Origin: Allacma fusca
Taxonomy: Eukaryota; Arthropoda; Collembola; Symphypleona; Sminthuridae
Length of the DNA: 64,000 nt
Reading direction: 5' to 3'
Assembly (NCBI GenBank): GCA_947179485.1
Contig: OX359246.1
Coordinates: forward strand, 54,229,632-54,293,631
Below the pieces are notes generated by a model. That model worked only from the letters and a program-made list of their open reading frames with translations, was not told the DNA's origin and did not search any database. The first letter of the stretch is position 1, and every line of letters begins with the position of its first letter. Below are positions 46,526 to 57,000 of this stretch, in pieces. The position numbers and the translations under genes are program-made.

Positions 46526-49500
46526 CTGAAGATATCCAAGAAAGAATGAATGCAATTATAGCAACCAGAGTAGAAAGTCAGTCAAAAGACGACGAAGAAT
46601 TAGAAATTATTGATCTCAACCCATGTCGTTTATCAAACGGCAACAAATCCACTTTACAAGTACAAATATGCAGTATGATGATACCAGCTTTACTAGATTC
46701 AGGAGCAACAAGATCCTGTATCCAAAGAAACTTAGTACCAAGATGTGCGGAAATAAAAGAAGTTCCAAGCGCGCTGCGAGTAGCAGTAGCAAACGCGGAA
46801 TTGGTAAAACCAATTTGTCTCACCAAATTTACAATGATGATCGAAGGTGAAAAACTTTTATTCAAAGGTCTAGTGATGGAAACACTAGAACCACGAATGA
46901 TTATAGGTGAAGATCTTCTATCACGCTACGGAATAACGTTGGATTACAAGAATAATGAAATACGGAGTGATCGATTTCAAACTGTTCCAATGACTAGAGA
47001 TACTCATCTCTATGTCGGGGAGAAAAAGGCCGACATAGAATTTGTCAGGTCAATATTTTCATTTCATGAAGTCAAAGGACCGAAGAACATGATGTGCAGA
47101 ACTCGAAAAGCAGTCACAATACCAGCCTATGGACACATGAAAGTGCCCATACAAATTCCAAAACGTATCAAAAAGGATTTTTATTTACAACCATCAGAAA
47201 AACTTTATACCAGTAAGCGACTTTTAGTAGCCGCAGGTGTAGTACCAAATGAAGAACCTTTCGCATATGTATTTAATCCAGCTCCATGCCCACAAACGAT
47301 GTATGGACGGACAGCTATAGGTCATGCCGAGGAAAATTTTGATCTCATCAAAATCAAGCGCAATCAATTACGTGATGCTCATAAAAGGCTCACACAAGAA
47401 CAGCTCGATTGTTTCGACGTCAATGAAGAGCTCGATGAAGAAGGAAGAGCTAAGTACCGAGCATTGTTGACAAGATATCCAGAATGTTTCGCATTTAACA
47501 AGGGAGATTTGAAAGAACCAGCGTGGATTGATCCCATTCGGATCCATACGGGAAATAATCCACCCGTTCAGGCAAAACCTTTCCCTTGCTCACCTATGGA
47601 GCGACAAAAAGTACGTGAGGAAGTACAAAAGATGTTAGATGCGGACATAATAAAGGAAGTAAACGGACCTTACAGCAGTCCACTATTTCTCATCAAAAAG
47701 AAAGACGGAACATTTAGATCAGTTGTGGACTATCGAGCGTTAAATAAAACCATCACAGACCAAGTTTACCCTTTAGCAAGAATAGATGACATACTTATGC
47801 AATTTGGAAAATCTGCAATGTTTGACACTCTTGACATGGAGTCAGGCTTCTTCCAACTATTAATACACGAGGATGATCAAATTATAACCTCTTTCATCAC
47901 ACAGGACGGATTATATGCATTCAAACGACTACCTATGGGAGTCAAGATTGCACCGTCAGCTTTTCAGCGAGCAGCAGATCAAATGCTAGGCTCACTCAAA
48001 TTTAGGGGAGCCATGGTATATTTAGATGATGTAATCTCTTATGGAATTCATCTTTTGGACAAATTAGCATCTCTCGAAGAATTGATGTTAAGAGCCAGCA
48101 ACAAGAACTTTAAGTTCAAGCCAAAGAAATGCAAATTCGGATATTTTGAAGTAATTGTTTTAGGATTCAAAGTATCCAGGGAAGGCACCAGTCCAGATCC
48201 TGCAAAGGTGGACGCTATTAGACATGTGCCAATACCAAAATCTGAAACGGAAGCGAGAAGATTTTTCGGAATATGCAGTTTCTATAGAAAATACATCAAG
48301 GACTTCGCAAAAATTGCTAGTCCCATCTCACAATCATGGATTGGAAGTAAAGGGAAATCTGAAGGACAAAAACGCATAAGATGCTTCCAATGGAGTGCAG
48401 ATGCAACAATTGCCTTCAACATTCTCAAAACCAAATTAATGACACAACCAGTCCTAGCTCATTTCAACCCAGAGTTGGATTGCATACTACATACAGATGC
48501 ATCAATCTCAGGACTAGGATGCTGTATACTTCAAGATGACGGAGGAGAACATCCAATAGCTTATGCTTCAAGGACACTAATTCAGTCAGAAAAGAATTAC
48601 TCAGTCACAGAATTAGAACTAGCAGCAGTCGTATATGCAGTTCGCAAATTCAGACAATATCTTTATTTGAGAAAAATTTTAATCAGATCAGATCATTTAG
48701 CGTTGTGCTACTTAAGATTACAAAAAGATCCAAACCACCGAATAAGTAAGTTTGTAAATAAACTACAAGAATTTGACTTTCAAGTCACATACAAGAAAGG
48801 AGCATTACACTTGGATGCAGACTTTCTATCCAGAGCTCCATTACCCTATACAAAGGAAGATTTGGAAGATACAGAGGACCGAGTGATTGAATTTGAACCA
48901 GACCCGGTCAAGGAATACAAAATTGCTTTGGAAGAGCAAAAACAAATCCCTCAGGGGAACATAACAATGCCACCACCAGCGTGTGCAGCCAGCCTTACGA
49001 CCAGGGAAAGCTATAAGGGAAAATATTGGACGGATGACGAAAGTCAATCCTCAGACGAAGAGGAAGCCATAATCCCACAGCGACAAAATCCATGGTCAGG
49101 AAGATTGAAAGGTCAACCCAGGCGTAAAGTCAAATCACAAGTGGAAATTTTAGCACCTCAACCGAATTTGGAGGAAACGGATTGGGAGAACCATACAATG
49201 AGCGTAAAGAGCCGTGTTAATGAAGTTACACACAGCTACTCAGCGCTCAAAGAATGGAAATTATCCGTCGATGACATCATTACAATCCACGAATTTCGGG
49301 AGGATGATCCACAAGAGGATGAAAACACCTGGAAATATACCAATGAGTATATCTACGAGAAGAATCTCAAACTAATACAAGATATAGAGCTTCACAATGC
49401 TACAATAAATGAGTTAGATATGAAGGAATTTTTATCGCCAAAAGAAGCTCAAGTCCAAAATGAGCATGAAGATTTTGACAGAAATACTATCACTGACATT

Positions 49501-52500
49501 GGAATGGGGACTGATTGGTCTCCTACTCCAAAGTCAACGACAGCAATAACGTCACAAAGTCCAGCCAACGGGAAGGTCGACATTAATTCACCAAAATCCC
49601 AAGGGCAGATGACACGAAGTACAATGGAATTCACAACAATGGATGGGGCAGGTGAGGCTGAAACTAAAGCTGTACATCTACCACCAGCCATAATTGTAGA
49701 CTCCGATACGGAAGTCCATGATCAAACTTTGAAGAATCAGGAGACAGCGGATCTGGTGAGCCAGGCAGCTGAGACTACACAAAAGAAGTCCTCAACTAAC
49801 CCGCCCACCCATCCCGCCAGTCCTACAGAGGCCAAGAAATTGGTACTCACGGATGAAGATAGGAACGTCCAAAAGGAATGCGACCGACCGACACTGAGAC
49901 AGGAAAAGTTCAGTGTGGAAAATCACATTCCATCCGGACACGATCCCACAGATGAGGAGAAATGGTTTGCATTTGAAGAAATTTGGAGGAATCCAACGCC
50001 AGCAAAAGGTGATGAATGGAAGCTCAAACAGGAAGTTATTTCGCAATTGAAGACATACACTGCACAATCTGCCAGGAAGATTGATCAAGTTCCTGATGCA
50101 GAAAGTCCAGGATATGCTAACAATCCGGATCTTGATACCCCACAGCGGATCAAGGCGATGAAGATTTCCAAAGATGTGGATGAATGGATGAAAAATATCC
50201 AACGAAGATCTGCAGCATGCGAGTCGGAGGAAAACAAAAACCCTCCGCCGTCGCATACGTACATATCCACAGAGAATCCAGATAATGAAGATAATTTTTC
50301 TCTACTGGCGACCACAGTAGAAGAGCTGAGGAAAAATATCCGGGAAGGTGAAATCAAATTCACCGATGGAAGATCATGGAAGATTCAACCTCTGAAAGGG
50401 CAGGGTGTTGTGACAAGTAAAAAGACGTCACATTCACTATGTCTTTCACAGGATGAAGACCCAAAGGATAAAGACGCTCAGAAAACTGAGGACATGTCAT
50501 TAAATAGAGCAATAAAATTTGTTCCAGGAGCTCACGCACTACAGGGGTGCGAAGGGAGCAAAGATACTTTTTCCACACACAAGCCTGTGTGTAGGATACT
50601 TGAAGATGAAGAGCAAGTTACTATGTTAGAGGAACATAACATGCAGGAGATGCAAAGGGACGATCCAGATTGTGTATTCATCATGGACAAAATAAAGATG
50701 CAGCATACGTTAAATTGGAAGGACAAAGAAAAGTATAGCCGATATGAAATTGATGAAGAAGGGATTCTTACTATAGTACATAAAGATGGACGTAAGTTAT
50801 ACGTACCCCGAGTACTTAGAAATTTCCTACTATCAAAAGCTCATGATGGGATCCTATGTGGAGGACATTTAGGATTCCAGAAAACTCTTCATAGACTCAA
50901 CAAAAATTATTTTTGGAGAAAAATGAACGTCTCAGTGGCAAAATATGTCATGTCATGTGAAAGTTGCCAAGCAGCTAAATCCATGAGAATGAAACCAGCA
51001 GGATTACTTCATCCAATCAGAATAGAAAATGTAGGAGATGCATTATGTATTGATCTCATTGGACCCATGCAAATTAGCATAAAAGGGAATAAGTACATTA
51101 TAATCGCACAGGATTATGTTTCAAAGTTCGTGATCGCAGAAGCAATTCCAGATAAAACTGCTGACAGGATAGCAGAATTTTTGCTTCACAAAGTAGTTTT
51201 AAAATACGGACTGTTCAAAAACTTGCTGAGTGACGGAGGATCCGAATTCAGAGCGGAAATCACTCAAGCATTACTTCGTAGATTAGGCATGAACCATTCT
51301 ACATCTACAGCACTAAGACATAATAGTGTTGGACAAATAGAAAGAATGGTCCAGACTATAAGCACTATGCTGAGTCATTATACTCAAAAAGAGCAGGCAT
51401 TATGGTGCAGTTGTTTACCGTTTCTAATAAATGCTTACAATTGCAGTCACCATGACGTGACCAAAGAAACTCCTTATTTTATGATGTTTAGGCGACAACC
51501 CATATATGATTTTAACTTACAACTGTGTTTAAGCAGCGTCGACACTAATTTTATGAGTGCTGAGGAAGCCACTACTAGAATAGAAAAGGCTATTGCTAAG
51601 ATAAGGGAACGTCAGGACTACAGTAAGGATTGGTATGATAGGAAAAGAAGGTTCGTTAAATTCAACATCGGAGACACAGTGCGAGTCTTTACACCGACCA
51701 GGATAGTTGGAAAGAGCGAACGCTTTCTTCATCCTTACAAAGGACCCTTTGTAGTCATAGAAGTTTTAGCCAAAGACAATTATATCATTCAAGACCTTAG
51801 GAATTCTAAAAAGAGACAGAAAGTCCATGTGGAGAGGCTTAAGAAGTGCCTACAGCGAGAACACATTGAGGACGAGTATAGTTACGATTTAGATTCCGAT
51901 ATAGTGGAATTGGTGACAAAACGAAACTGGAACAAGTGTGAAAAAGTTATAGTGAGTCAGCCACGGTCAATTCTTAAGAGTTCGACCACTTCAGATAACA
52001 GTTCAACTACGAGCAAGAAGGTGACTTTTAAAGTTCAACCTGCTCAAACCGAAGAAATAACTAGAGAATTTTCATCCGAAAATTACTCAGACAGTTCAAG
52101 TGAACAAACCCAGCCAGTACAACAGAGAGGAGAATTTTGTGACAAAAATTACTCACACTCTCAAATTACCCCAAGTGAAGGAGGGAGATCAAACCAGGGA
52201 CCACGTCAACACAAAGATAACACGCAAGGAGGAAAACGTACTACTAAGCAGTCAAGTACACAAGTAAGAGAATTTTCGTCAGAAAATTATTCAGATAATC
52301 GGGAATTTTTAGATAAAAATTACCCATATTTCACTCGCTCGAAAGTAAATGAACACCCTAGAGGAAATCAGGGACGAGATAAGGGGATTGAAACAACAGA
52401 GGAATTTAGTCCAAATAAAAATCTGGAAGTACGCAGCTCAGGAAGAGTACATCAAACAGAGAATCGCAGACTTAGAACTGCTAATTCAGGAGACAAAACC

Positions 52501-53742
52501 TCAAACGTCAAGTTTCTGCCCACAAGTGGAGAAATCACAAGACGAGGTTCAACCAGAATAACTGATGACACATACAAAGAGAGAATTAATCCTAATCATC
52601 CAGGGATTACAAGCCCAATTAATCAAGGCAAAGGAGAACGAAATTCGTCTCAAACAAAGAATTTTACATCAGATTTCGGAACAACAGGAAATACTGAGCA
52701 AATTGAAACAACTCGAGGGAGACCACAAAGCAACCCTCCAGGAAACCCAGAAAGCCAAAGAAGATATTTCGGATTTAATAAACCAGCTGAAAATAGCTCA
52801 GGTGTAATATCCGAAGGTGAGGAAGAAACTCAACCACTTATTGACGAGAGTGACTTTAAAACACTTAAAGAATTAAGTAGTTCAGGGATAAGTCCAACAG
52901 AATTTGATGTGGACGACAGCAGTGAGTGTAGAGAGACAAATTCTTACAATTCGGGATCAGAACCGAGAATTAATCAACCGCCTACGACAGAGAGAGGGAG
53001 ACCTGGACAAATTGAAACAGGAAATCAAGGACCTTCAGAAGCGACTTCACGAGTTGAGGTGCCTTGGCCCTCAGTAGCGGCGGACATCTCAACCCAATTG
53101 CTTCACTCAGATGAGCAAAAGGCCTTGGAAGAGCCCCCCTTTGTGGAAATCAACACCAAGCCCACCCAGCGAAGCTCAGAGACAGACACTGCAAAGCCTA
53201 CAAGCGCAAGGCAGTCGGATCAGAGAAGCAATAGCACGAGTGGAGAGAGAAATAGAACAAACCGAGAGAGCCAAGAATATTCTGAAAAATCAGATACGAG
53301 CAGCAAACAGTCTAGCCAACAATTCAAACAACCCCCGGAACGAGAAGTCCTTGTAGAAAATTCTACAGAAGAGGACGAAGAGTTCCAGGAAGTCCCAGTG
53401 GAAGAAAACGGACAAGACTCTGTAGATACTCATACAGAAGTCATTGACATACCTGTAGAATTTTCTACAGAAGAGGACAGGTCATTGGATGTCATCACGA
53501 AAGACAGTCCCAGAAGGCCTGAGAGAATTAGAACAAATACGTCAAAGCACCGAGAGACATTCAGCGACCCTCAGAACCCGACGAGTACAAATCCAACAGG
53601 AACTTCAACAAGTTCAGGAGGAGATTCGGGAGTTAAAGAAGCAGGCGAAACACCTCAAGAAGGAAGCGCGGAAGAAACCGGAGAAAGTAGACGATACCCA
53701 ACTCGTACCCGAAAAAGGACGAGAAGATTTGGATCAGTCTGA
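46498..53742 (+). CDS. pol: Retroelement Pol polyprotein: protease, RT, RNase H, integrase
   Basis: Numbered from the first ATG (46546), though frameshifting would enter at 46498. Protease: LLDSGATRS, catalytic D51. Reverse transcriptase: Y-L-D-D at 492-495, preceded by FKRLPMGVKIAPSAFQRA. RNase H: LHTDASISGLG (D651) and TELELAAVVYAVRKFRQYL. Integrase: zinc-binding H1433-x7-H-x29-C-x2-C1474, core D1503, D1563, E1599 (DD35E), then a GPY/F module HPYKGPF near 1730. Unusual: about 650 residues of acidic, low-complexity sequence separate RNase H and integrase, and about 660 more follow the GPY/F module, with repeated EFSSENY/EFxDKNY and VE(N/F)STEED units. The catalytic residues are all present, so the enzyme should be active. 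Ends at a TGA at 53740. Confidence 0.97.
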   Translation, partial: LTEGDAPPVTEDIQERMNAIIATRVESQSKDDEELEIIDLNPCRLSNGNKSTLQVQICSMMIPALLDSGATRSCIQRNLVPRCAEIKEVPSALRVAVANAELVKPICLTKFTMMIEGEKLLFKGLVMETLEPRMIIGEDLLSRYGITLDYKNNEIRSDRFQTVPMTRDTHLYVGEKKADIEFVRSIFSFHEVKGPKNMMCRTRKAVTIPAYGHMKVPIQIPKRIKKDFYLQPSEKLYTSKRLLVAAGVVPNEEPFAYVFNPAPCPQTMYGRTAIGHAEENFDLIKIKRNQLRDAHKRLTQEQLDCFDVNEELDEEGRAKYRALLTRYPECFAFNKGDLKEPAWIDPIRIHTGNNPPVQAKPFPCSPMERQKVREEVQKMLDADIIKEVNGPYSSPLFLIKKKDGTFRSVVDYRALNKTITDQVYPLARIDDILMQFGKSAMFDTLDMESGFFQLLIHEDDQIITSFITQDGLYAFKRLPMGVKIAPSAFQRAADQMLGSLKFRGAMVYLDDVISYGIHLLDKLASLEELMLRASNKNFKFKPKKCKFGYFEVIVLGFKVSREGTSPDPAKVDAIRHVPIPKSETEARRFFGICSFYRKYIKDFAKIASPISQSWIGSKGKSEGQKRIRCFQWSADATIAFNILKTKLMTQPVLAHFNPELDCILHTDASISGLGCCILQDDGGEHPIAYASRTLIQSEKNYSVTELELAAVVYAVRKFRQYLYLRKILIRSDHLALCYLRLQKDPNHRISKFVNKLQEFDFQVTYKKGALHLDADFLSRAPLPYTKEDLEDTEDRVIEFEPDPVKEYKIALEEQKQIPQGNITMPPPACAASLTTRESYKGKYWTDDESQSSDEEEAIIPQRQNPWSGRLKGQPRRKVKSQVEILAPQPNLEETDWENHTMSVKSRVNEVTHSYSALKEWKLSVDDIITIHEFREDDPQEDENTWKYTNEYIYEKNLKLIQDIELHNATINELDMKEFLSPKEAQVQNEHEDFDRNTITDIGMGTDWSPTPKSTTAITSQSPANGKVDINSPKSQGQMTRSTMEFTTMDGAGEAETKAVHLPPAIIVDSDTEVHDQTLKNQETADLVSQAAETTQKKSSTNPPTHPASPTEAKKLVLTDEDRNVQKECDRPTLRQEKFSVENHIPSGHDPTDEEKWFAFEEIWRNPTPAKGDEWKLKQEVISQLKTYTAQSARKIDQVPDAESPGYANNPDLDTPQRIKAMKISKDVDEWMKNIQRRSAACESEENKNPPPSHTYISTENPDNEDNFSLLATTVEELRKNIREGEIKFTDGRSWKIQPLKGQGVVTSKKTSHSLCLSQDEDPKDKDAQKTEDMSLNRAIKFVPGAHALQGCEGSKDTFSTHKPVCRILEDEEQVTMLEEHNMQEMQRDDPDCVFIMDKIKMQHTLNWKDKEKYSRYEIDEEGILTIVHKDGRKLYVPRVLRNFLLSKAHDGILCGGHLGFQKTLHRLNKNYFWRKMNVSVAKYVMSCESCQAAKSMRMKPAGLLHPIRIENVGDALCIDLIGPMQISIKGNKYIIIAQDYVSKFVIAEAIPDKTADRIAEFLLHKVVLKYGLFKNLLSDGGSEFRAEITQALLRRLGMNHSTSTALRHNSVGQIERMVQTISTMLSHYTQKEQALWCSCLPFLINAYNCSHHDVTKETPYFMMFRRQPIYDFNLQLCLSSVDTNFMSAEEATTRIEKAIAKIRERQDYSKDWYDRKRRFVKFNIGDTVRVFTPTRIVGKSERFLHPYKGPFVVIEVLAKDNYIIQDLRNSKKRQKVHVERLKKCLQREHIEDEYSYDLDSDIVELVTKRNWNKCEKVIVSQPRSILKSSTTSDNSSTTSKKVTFKVQPAQTEEITREFSSENYSDSSSEQTQPVQQRGEFCDKNYSHSQITPSEGGRSNQGPRQHKDNTQGGKRTTKQSSTQVREFSSENYSDNREFLDKNYPYFTRSKVNEHPRGNQGRDKGIETTEEFSPNKNLEVRSSGRVHQTENRRLRTANSGDKTSNVKFLPTSGEITRRGSTRITDDTYKERINPNHPGITSPINQGKGERNSSQTKNFTSDFGTTGNTEQIETTRGRPQSNPPGNPESQRRYFGFNKPAENSSGVISEGEEETQPLIDESDFKTLKELSSSGISPTEFDVDDSSECRETNSYNSGSEPRINQPPTTERGRPGQIETGNQGPSEATSRVEVPWPSVAADISTQLLHSDEQKALEEPPFVEINTKPTQRSSETDTAKPTSARQSDQRSNSTSGERNRTNRESQEYSEKSDTSSKQSSQQFKQPPEREVLVENSTEEDEEFQEVPVEENGQDSVDTHTEVIDIPVEFSTEEDRSLDVITKDSPRRPERIRTNTSKHRETFSDPQNPTSTNPTGTSTSSGGDSGVKEAGETPQEGSAEETGESRRYPTRTRKRTRRFGSV
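52063..52330 (+). repeat. Four copies of an AGAATTTT-N6-AAAATTA unit in the pol tail
   Basis: Copies near 52063, 52129, 52266 and 52300 encode EFSSENYS, EFCDKNYS, EFSSENYS and EFLDKNYP. A second short repeat, GTAGAAnnTTCTAC plus AGAAGAGGAC, occurs at 53353-53376 and 53455-53478, 102 bases apart and in frame. Each copy of the second repeat contains a palindrome. Confidence 0.7.
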
Positions 53743-53752
53743 AAGCGAATGA
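52349..53752 (+). other. Five successive coiled-coil ORFs overprinted on the pol tail
   Basis: In the +1 frame relative to pol, five ORFs follow each other: 52349-52561 (70 aa), 52565-52807 (80 aa), 52907-53077 (56 aa), 53111-53356 (81 aa) and 53489-53752 (87 aa). Each has a strong heptad pattern, for example IRDEIRGLKQQRN, LQAQLIKAKENEIRL, LRQREGDLDKLKQEIKDLQK, IREAIARVEREIEQTERAK and IQQELQQVQEEIRELKKQAK. The first two are separated by TAA CTG ATG. The last stop overlaps the next ATG as ATGA. Pol stays open across the whole region. Whether these are translated is unknown; the repeated coiled-coil signal is what the sequence shows. Confidence 0.5.
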
Positions 53753-54075
53753 ACACAACCAGATATTTAACAACAATACCAAACTGTGTTAGTTTTGGTC
53801 AAAGCGAGATTGATCTCAAGATTGGAGACCGTATAAATCTCATTAGTTACCTCATACGACAAGGTCGAAGGAGAACCCGATACGTAGGTACGTACACAAT
53901 CATTAAATCAGATTACTGCAAAGTATTTTATCTTCAACCAGATGTCAGAGAACAGAGGATCACGTGCATCCGGGTCTCGAACCAACGAGACTCCACGCCA
54001 AGACGCCCTACCCGCCGTCGACAGGGACGACGACGATCGACCACGTTATTGGACCCAATACGTGAGTCAAACTGA
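53743..54075 (+). CDS. 108-aa basic protein in the pol frame after its TGA; SH3-like barrel and Arg-rich tail
   Basis: After the pol TGA (53740-53742) the same frame continues AAG CGA ATG and stays open to 54075. The first half (IDLKIGDRINLISYLI, then RYVGTYTIIKSDYCKVFYLQ) has the strand pattern of the small barrel found at the C-terminus of gypsy integrases, as in pol's own FNIGDTVRVF ... HPYKGPFVVIEV. The second half is Arg-rich (RRPTRRRQGRRR) and suits RNA or DNA binding. It could be reached by stop-codon readthrough, by reinitiation after the overlapping coiled-coil ORF (ATGA), or by splicing. It overlaps the start of the third large ORF by 134 bases. Possibly a detached integrase tail; that is inference. 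Confidence 0.5.
   Translation, partial: KRMNTTRYLTTIPNCVSFGQSEIDLKIGDRINLISYLIRQGRRRTRYVGTYTIIKSDYCKVFYLQPDVREQRITCIRVSNQRDSTPRRPTRRRQGRRRSTTLLDPIRESN
53926..53941 (+). promoter_or_regulatory. 3' splice-site-like sequence directly before the third large ORF
   Basis: TTTTATCTTCAACCAG ends at 53941 and the ATG of the third ORF starts at 53942. A pyrimidine-rich tract plus CAG with the start codon as the first exon base is a good design for a spliced subgenomic mRNA. Pairing with the leader donor at 39383 is inference. Confidence 0.5.
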
Positions 54076-57000
54076 AGTGGAAATACCACAAGCGAAAATT
54101 TTACCAAACTCAGATACGGGACGACTGGAAGTTGTTCTCAGAGTAGACGGGAAGTTACCCCACAGGATTATCATTCAAGGACGAGATGGACGAGAAATCG
54201 TAACTCATTCAGTACTCATCGGAGCTCTCAGAAAGCCTAGAGAGTTAACACTAGATTATCGTATATTACGACGAGAACCGCACTTTTGCGGGTCAATAAA
54301 TTTTCCGGAGCAGCAGGTGGAAGTAGACAAAGGCGAACGAGCGCCAGATGATCTTGTTTACCTTTTTAAAGGACAAGAGTTTAATCCCACTCCCATACGA
54401 CGACAGATCCCCATCTGTAAAACACGTAATAGACAGCCAGATGATCCATGGCTAGTCCAAAATTACAGGCAAGAAAAGGATGTGCCCGGACAAAAGAATC
54501 CAAGGGGAGATTATGAACATGACCCCTGGGCATTTACTCCAAGCCTTCAGTACGAACGAGGCAAGACAAGTCGAAGCTCATCCCGGAAAGTGATGGGAGC
54601 CGACCCTATTTGTGGAGTTACCCGGGTCAACATCCCCGAAATTAGTGAATGGTTACCGCAACATGAAGAACAGGTCGAGGACGTAACCCATAGAATCAAT
54701 AGACGTATTGACGACAACTATGGACCCGATCTGAGACGAGGGAACTTGGAGGACCGACGAAGGGAACCTCCGAGATTCGCAGCCTACTCGGCACATATGG
54801 TACCAGCCGGGAGAGGCCGCGGGCGGGCCATCACTACTGGAGAAAGTTCGAGCAGGCATCATAGAAGCTCAAGAGAAAGTTCGAGGGAAAGACACAGCTC
54901 TAAGGACAGCAGGACCAGGAAGCGGGAGACAGAGTCGTCATCGGAGAGGAAGAAGCGACGGGAGGACGACAGGTCAAGGAGCCGCTATGACAGTCCAGCG
55001 CGGTCAAGGAGCAGGAGAGAGTCAACCCCACCACCTTCACCATTTCTATCGCCAGCAGCGAAAGATTATAAAGACCGAATGGAGAGGGAGTCAATACTGA
55101 CAGCACCCATAGCAGCTCCAGCTTCAAGCTACACAGCGGTCACAAAGATGCCACCGCCAACAATACCGGTCAATAGCGAACCACCTAAACCACAGCGTGC
55201 AGTTTGCATCGCTCAAAGAGAGAGACCAGTGGAAGTACCTGTAGTAACTCCACCATCAGTAGCTGTGACATTATGGAGCGAGGAAACTGCCACGGACACA
55301 GCTACAACAGCGGACAGAGATACCGCCAATGAATCTTCTTCAGACTCAGAAGAGGAAGAGACAGTACCCATCCAAACCTGTAGTAGGAAAGGATGTAAAA
55401 GGGTACGACAAGTAATTACAACCGACAGTGGACCAGTAGTACAACAGGAATGTGAACATCATGCAAAGAAACGTGCAAAGAAGGAGAAGAAGGTCAAGAA
55501 GGAGGCTCAGATGACTATCTTAGAGCTATTTGGACAGAACACAGCACTAACCCAACCACCGGCGAAATGGCAGTCGAACATCCTAAAAATCGGAGAAGAC
55601 TCCAGGAAAGCAGGGAAGCACGAGGAGATGGTAAACCGAATTAAAGATCTCGGGGAAATCATCCGCAACCTTGCCAGACAAAACGTCAATGCAGACAGTG
55701 CGAAAAAGCAAAAGGAAGAATTAATGAAAGAACTAGCACGCCACCGCCAGGAATGGATAAAGTGGAGAAATGATAACGACTTTCACTTGGTATGTGCTGA
55801 GTCAAAGATAGACCTTCAAACCAGAGAATTACCTCCAGCACATTTTGAACCAACGAACATTCCAACGTCAACAGCTACATCCGGAGAGCTAGAGCGTTTG
55901 CTCGCTCAGGAAAAGAGAAATGGTCCAGAAACTGCAAACCCAACAGGAATGGCAACGGAAAGGCCACCCTCACCAGCACAAAACGTCGAAGTTGCAACAT
56001 CCGAGCTATCTATAGCCGAACAACACAATGAACAGAGCAGTAGTTCAGAGGATTTTGAGGTGATCAGATCAAAGAGACGACCCAAAGATCGAGAATCATC
56101 AATAACTTCAGATACAACGGAAATTGTTAATCACCACCAGCTTTCATTGGCTGATTTTGCCAATTCACCCCAGGACGGAACCGTCATCCTCAGTGACGAC
56201 GAGGAACCAAGACAGTCAACCTCATCAATTCAAACGCCACCTCACACGCCGGAAATGGGACGTGGAGGAGGAGGAAGACGAGGAGGACCCATACCTTACC
56301 TCGGTAACAGTTGGCTATCATTCTTATTAATGTTCGGTTTAATTACATCTGCTGTAGGACAATCAACCTTGAGAAAGGAATTGACGGGACACTACGGACC
56401 ATATCCAACAACCCGGGCATCACACTACCAGTGGTGGACCCGATTGGAAACCGAGAATCTAACCAGTCCAAGAGGCTTTGACTATGTCAGCCTAGACTTT
56501 GAAAACAAGGAAGACTCAGAGGAAATCGGACACTATGACCCTTACGGCCAACGGGATTGCCCACCTGTCGGAAATTCAGCCGTACGGTACCAAGGTTTCG
56601 GTTCAGCCACAGCGCACCGACTCTGGCAGAATGGAGTAGTACGAGGAGTAGCAGGAGCCGTAGGTATGTGCACCACGGGAATGGTCATAGTAGGAGTCTA
56701 TACCAGTTCAATCCTAGACGCAGTCAGGAGATGGAATAAACCACTCAAAACAGTCAAAATACCACAGGACTGGGTACTCATTGAGTCCCAACTACCAGAC
56801 CAACGACCCATCTGGATGATAATGCCCGTCAACGCCAGTGAGGAGAAAGAGTTAGAAGATTTTCTCAAGGAAAATCCAACAGCGACGGAAATATCCCCGG
56901 ACTTAACAGCATTACCAGGTGATATCCAAAGGAATGCTCATTACCTCAACGAAACTTCTGTAGCCAAAGTGTGGAACCAAGCTTTAGGCAAGGAAGTGGA

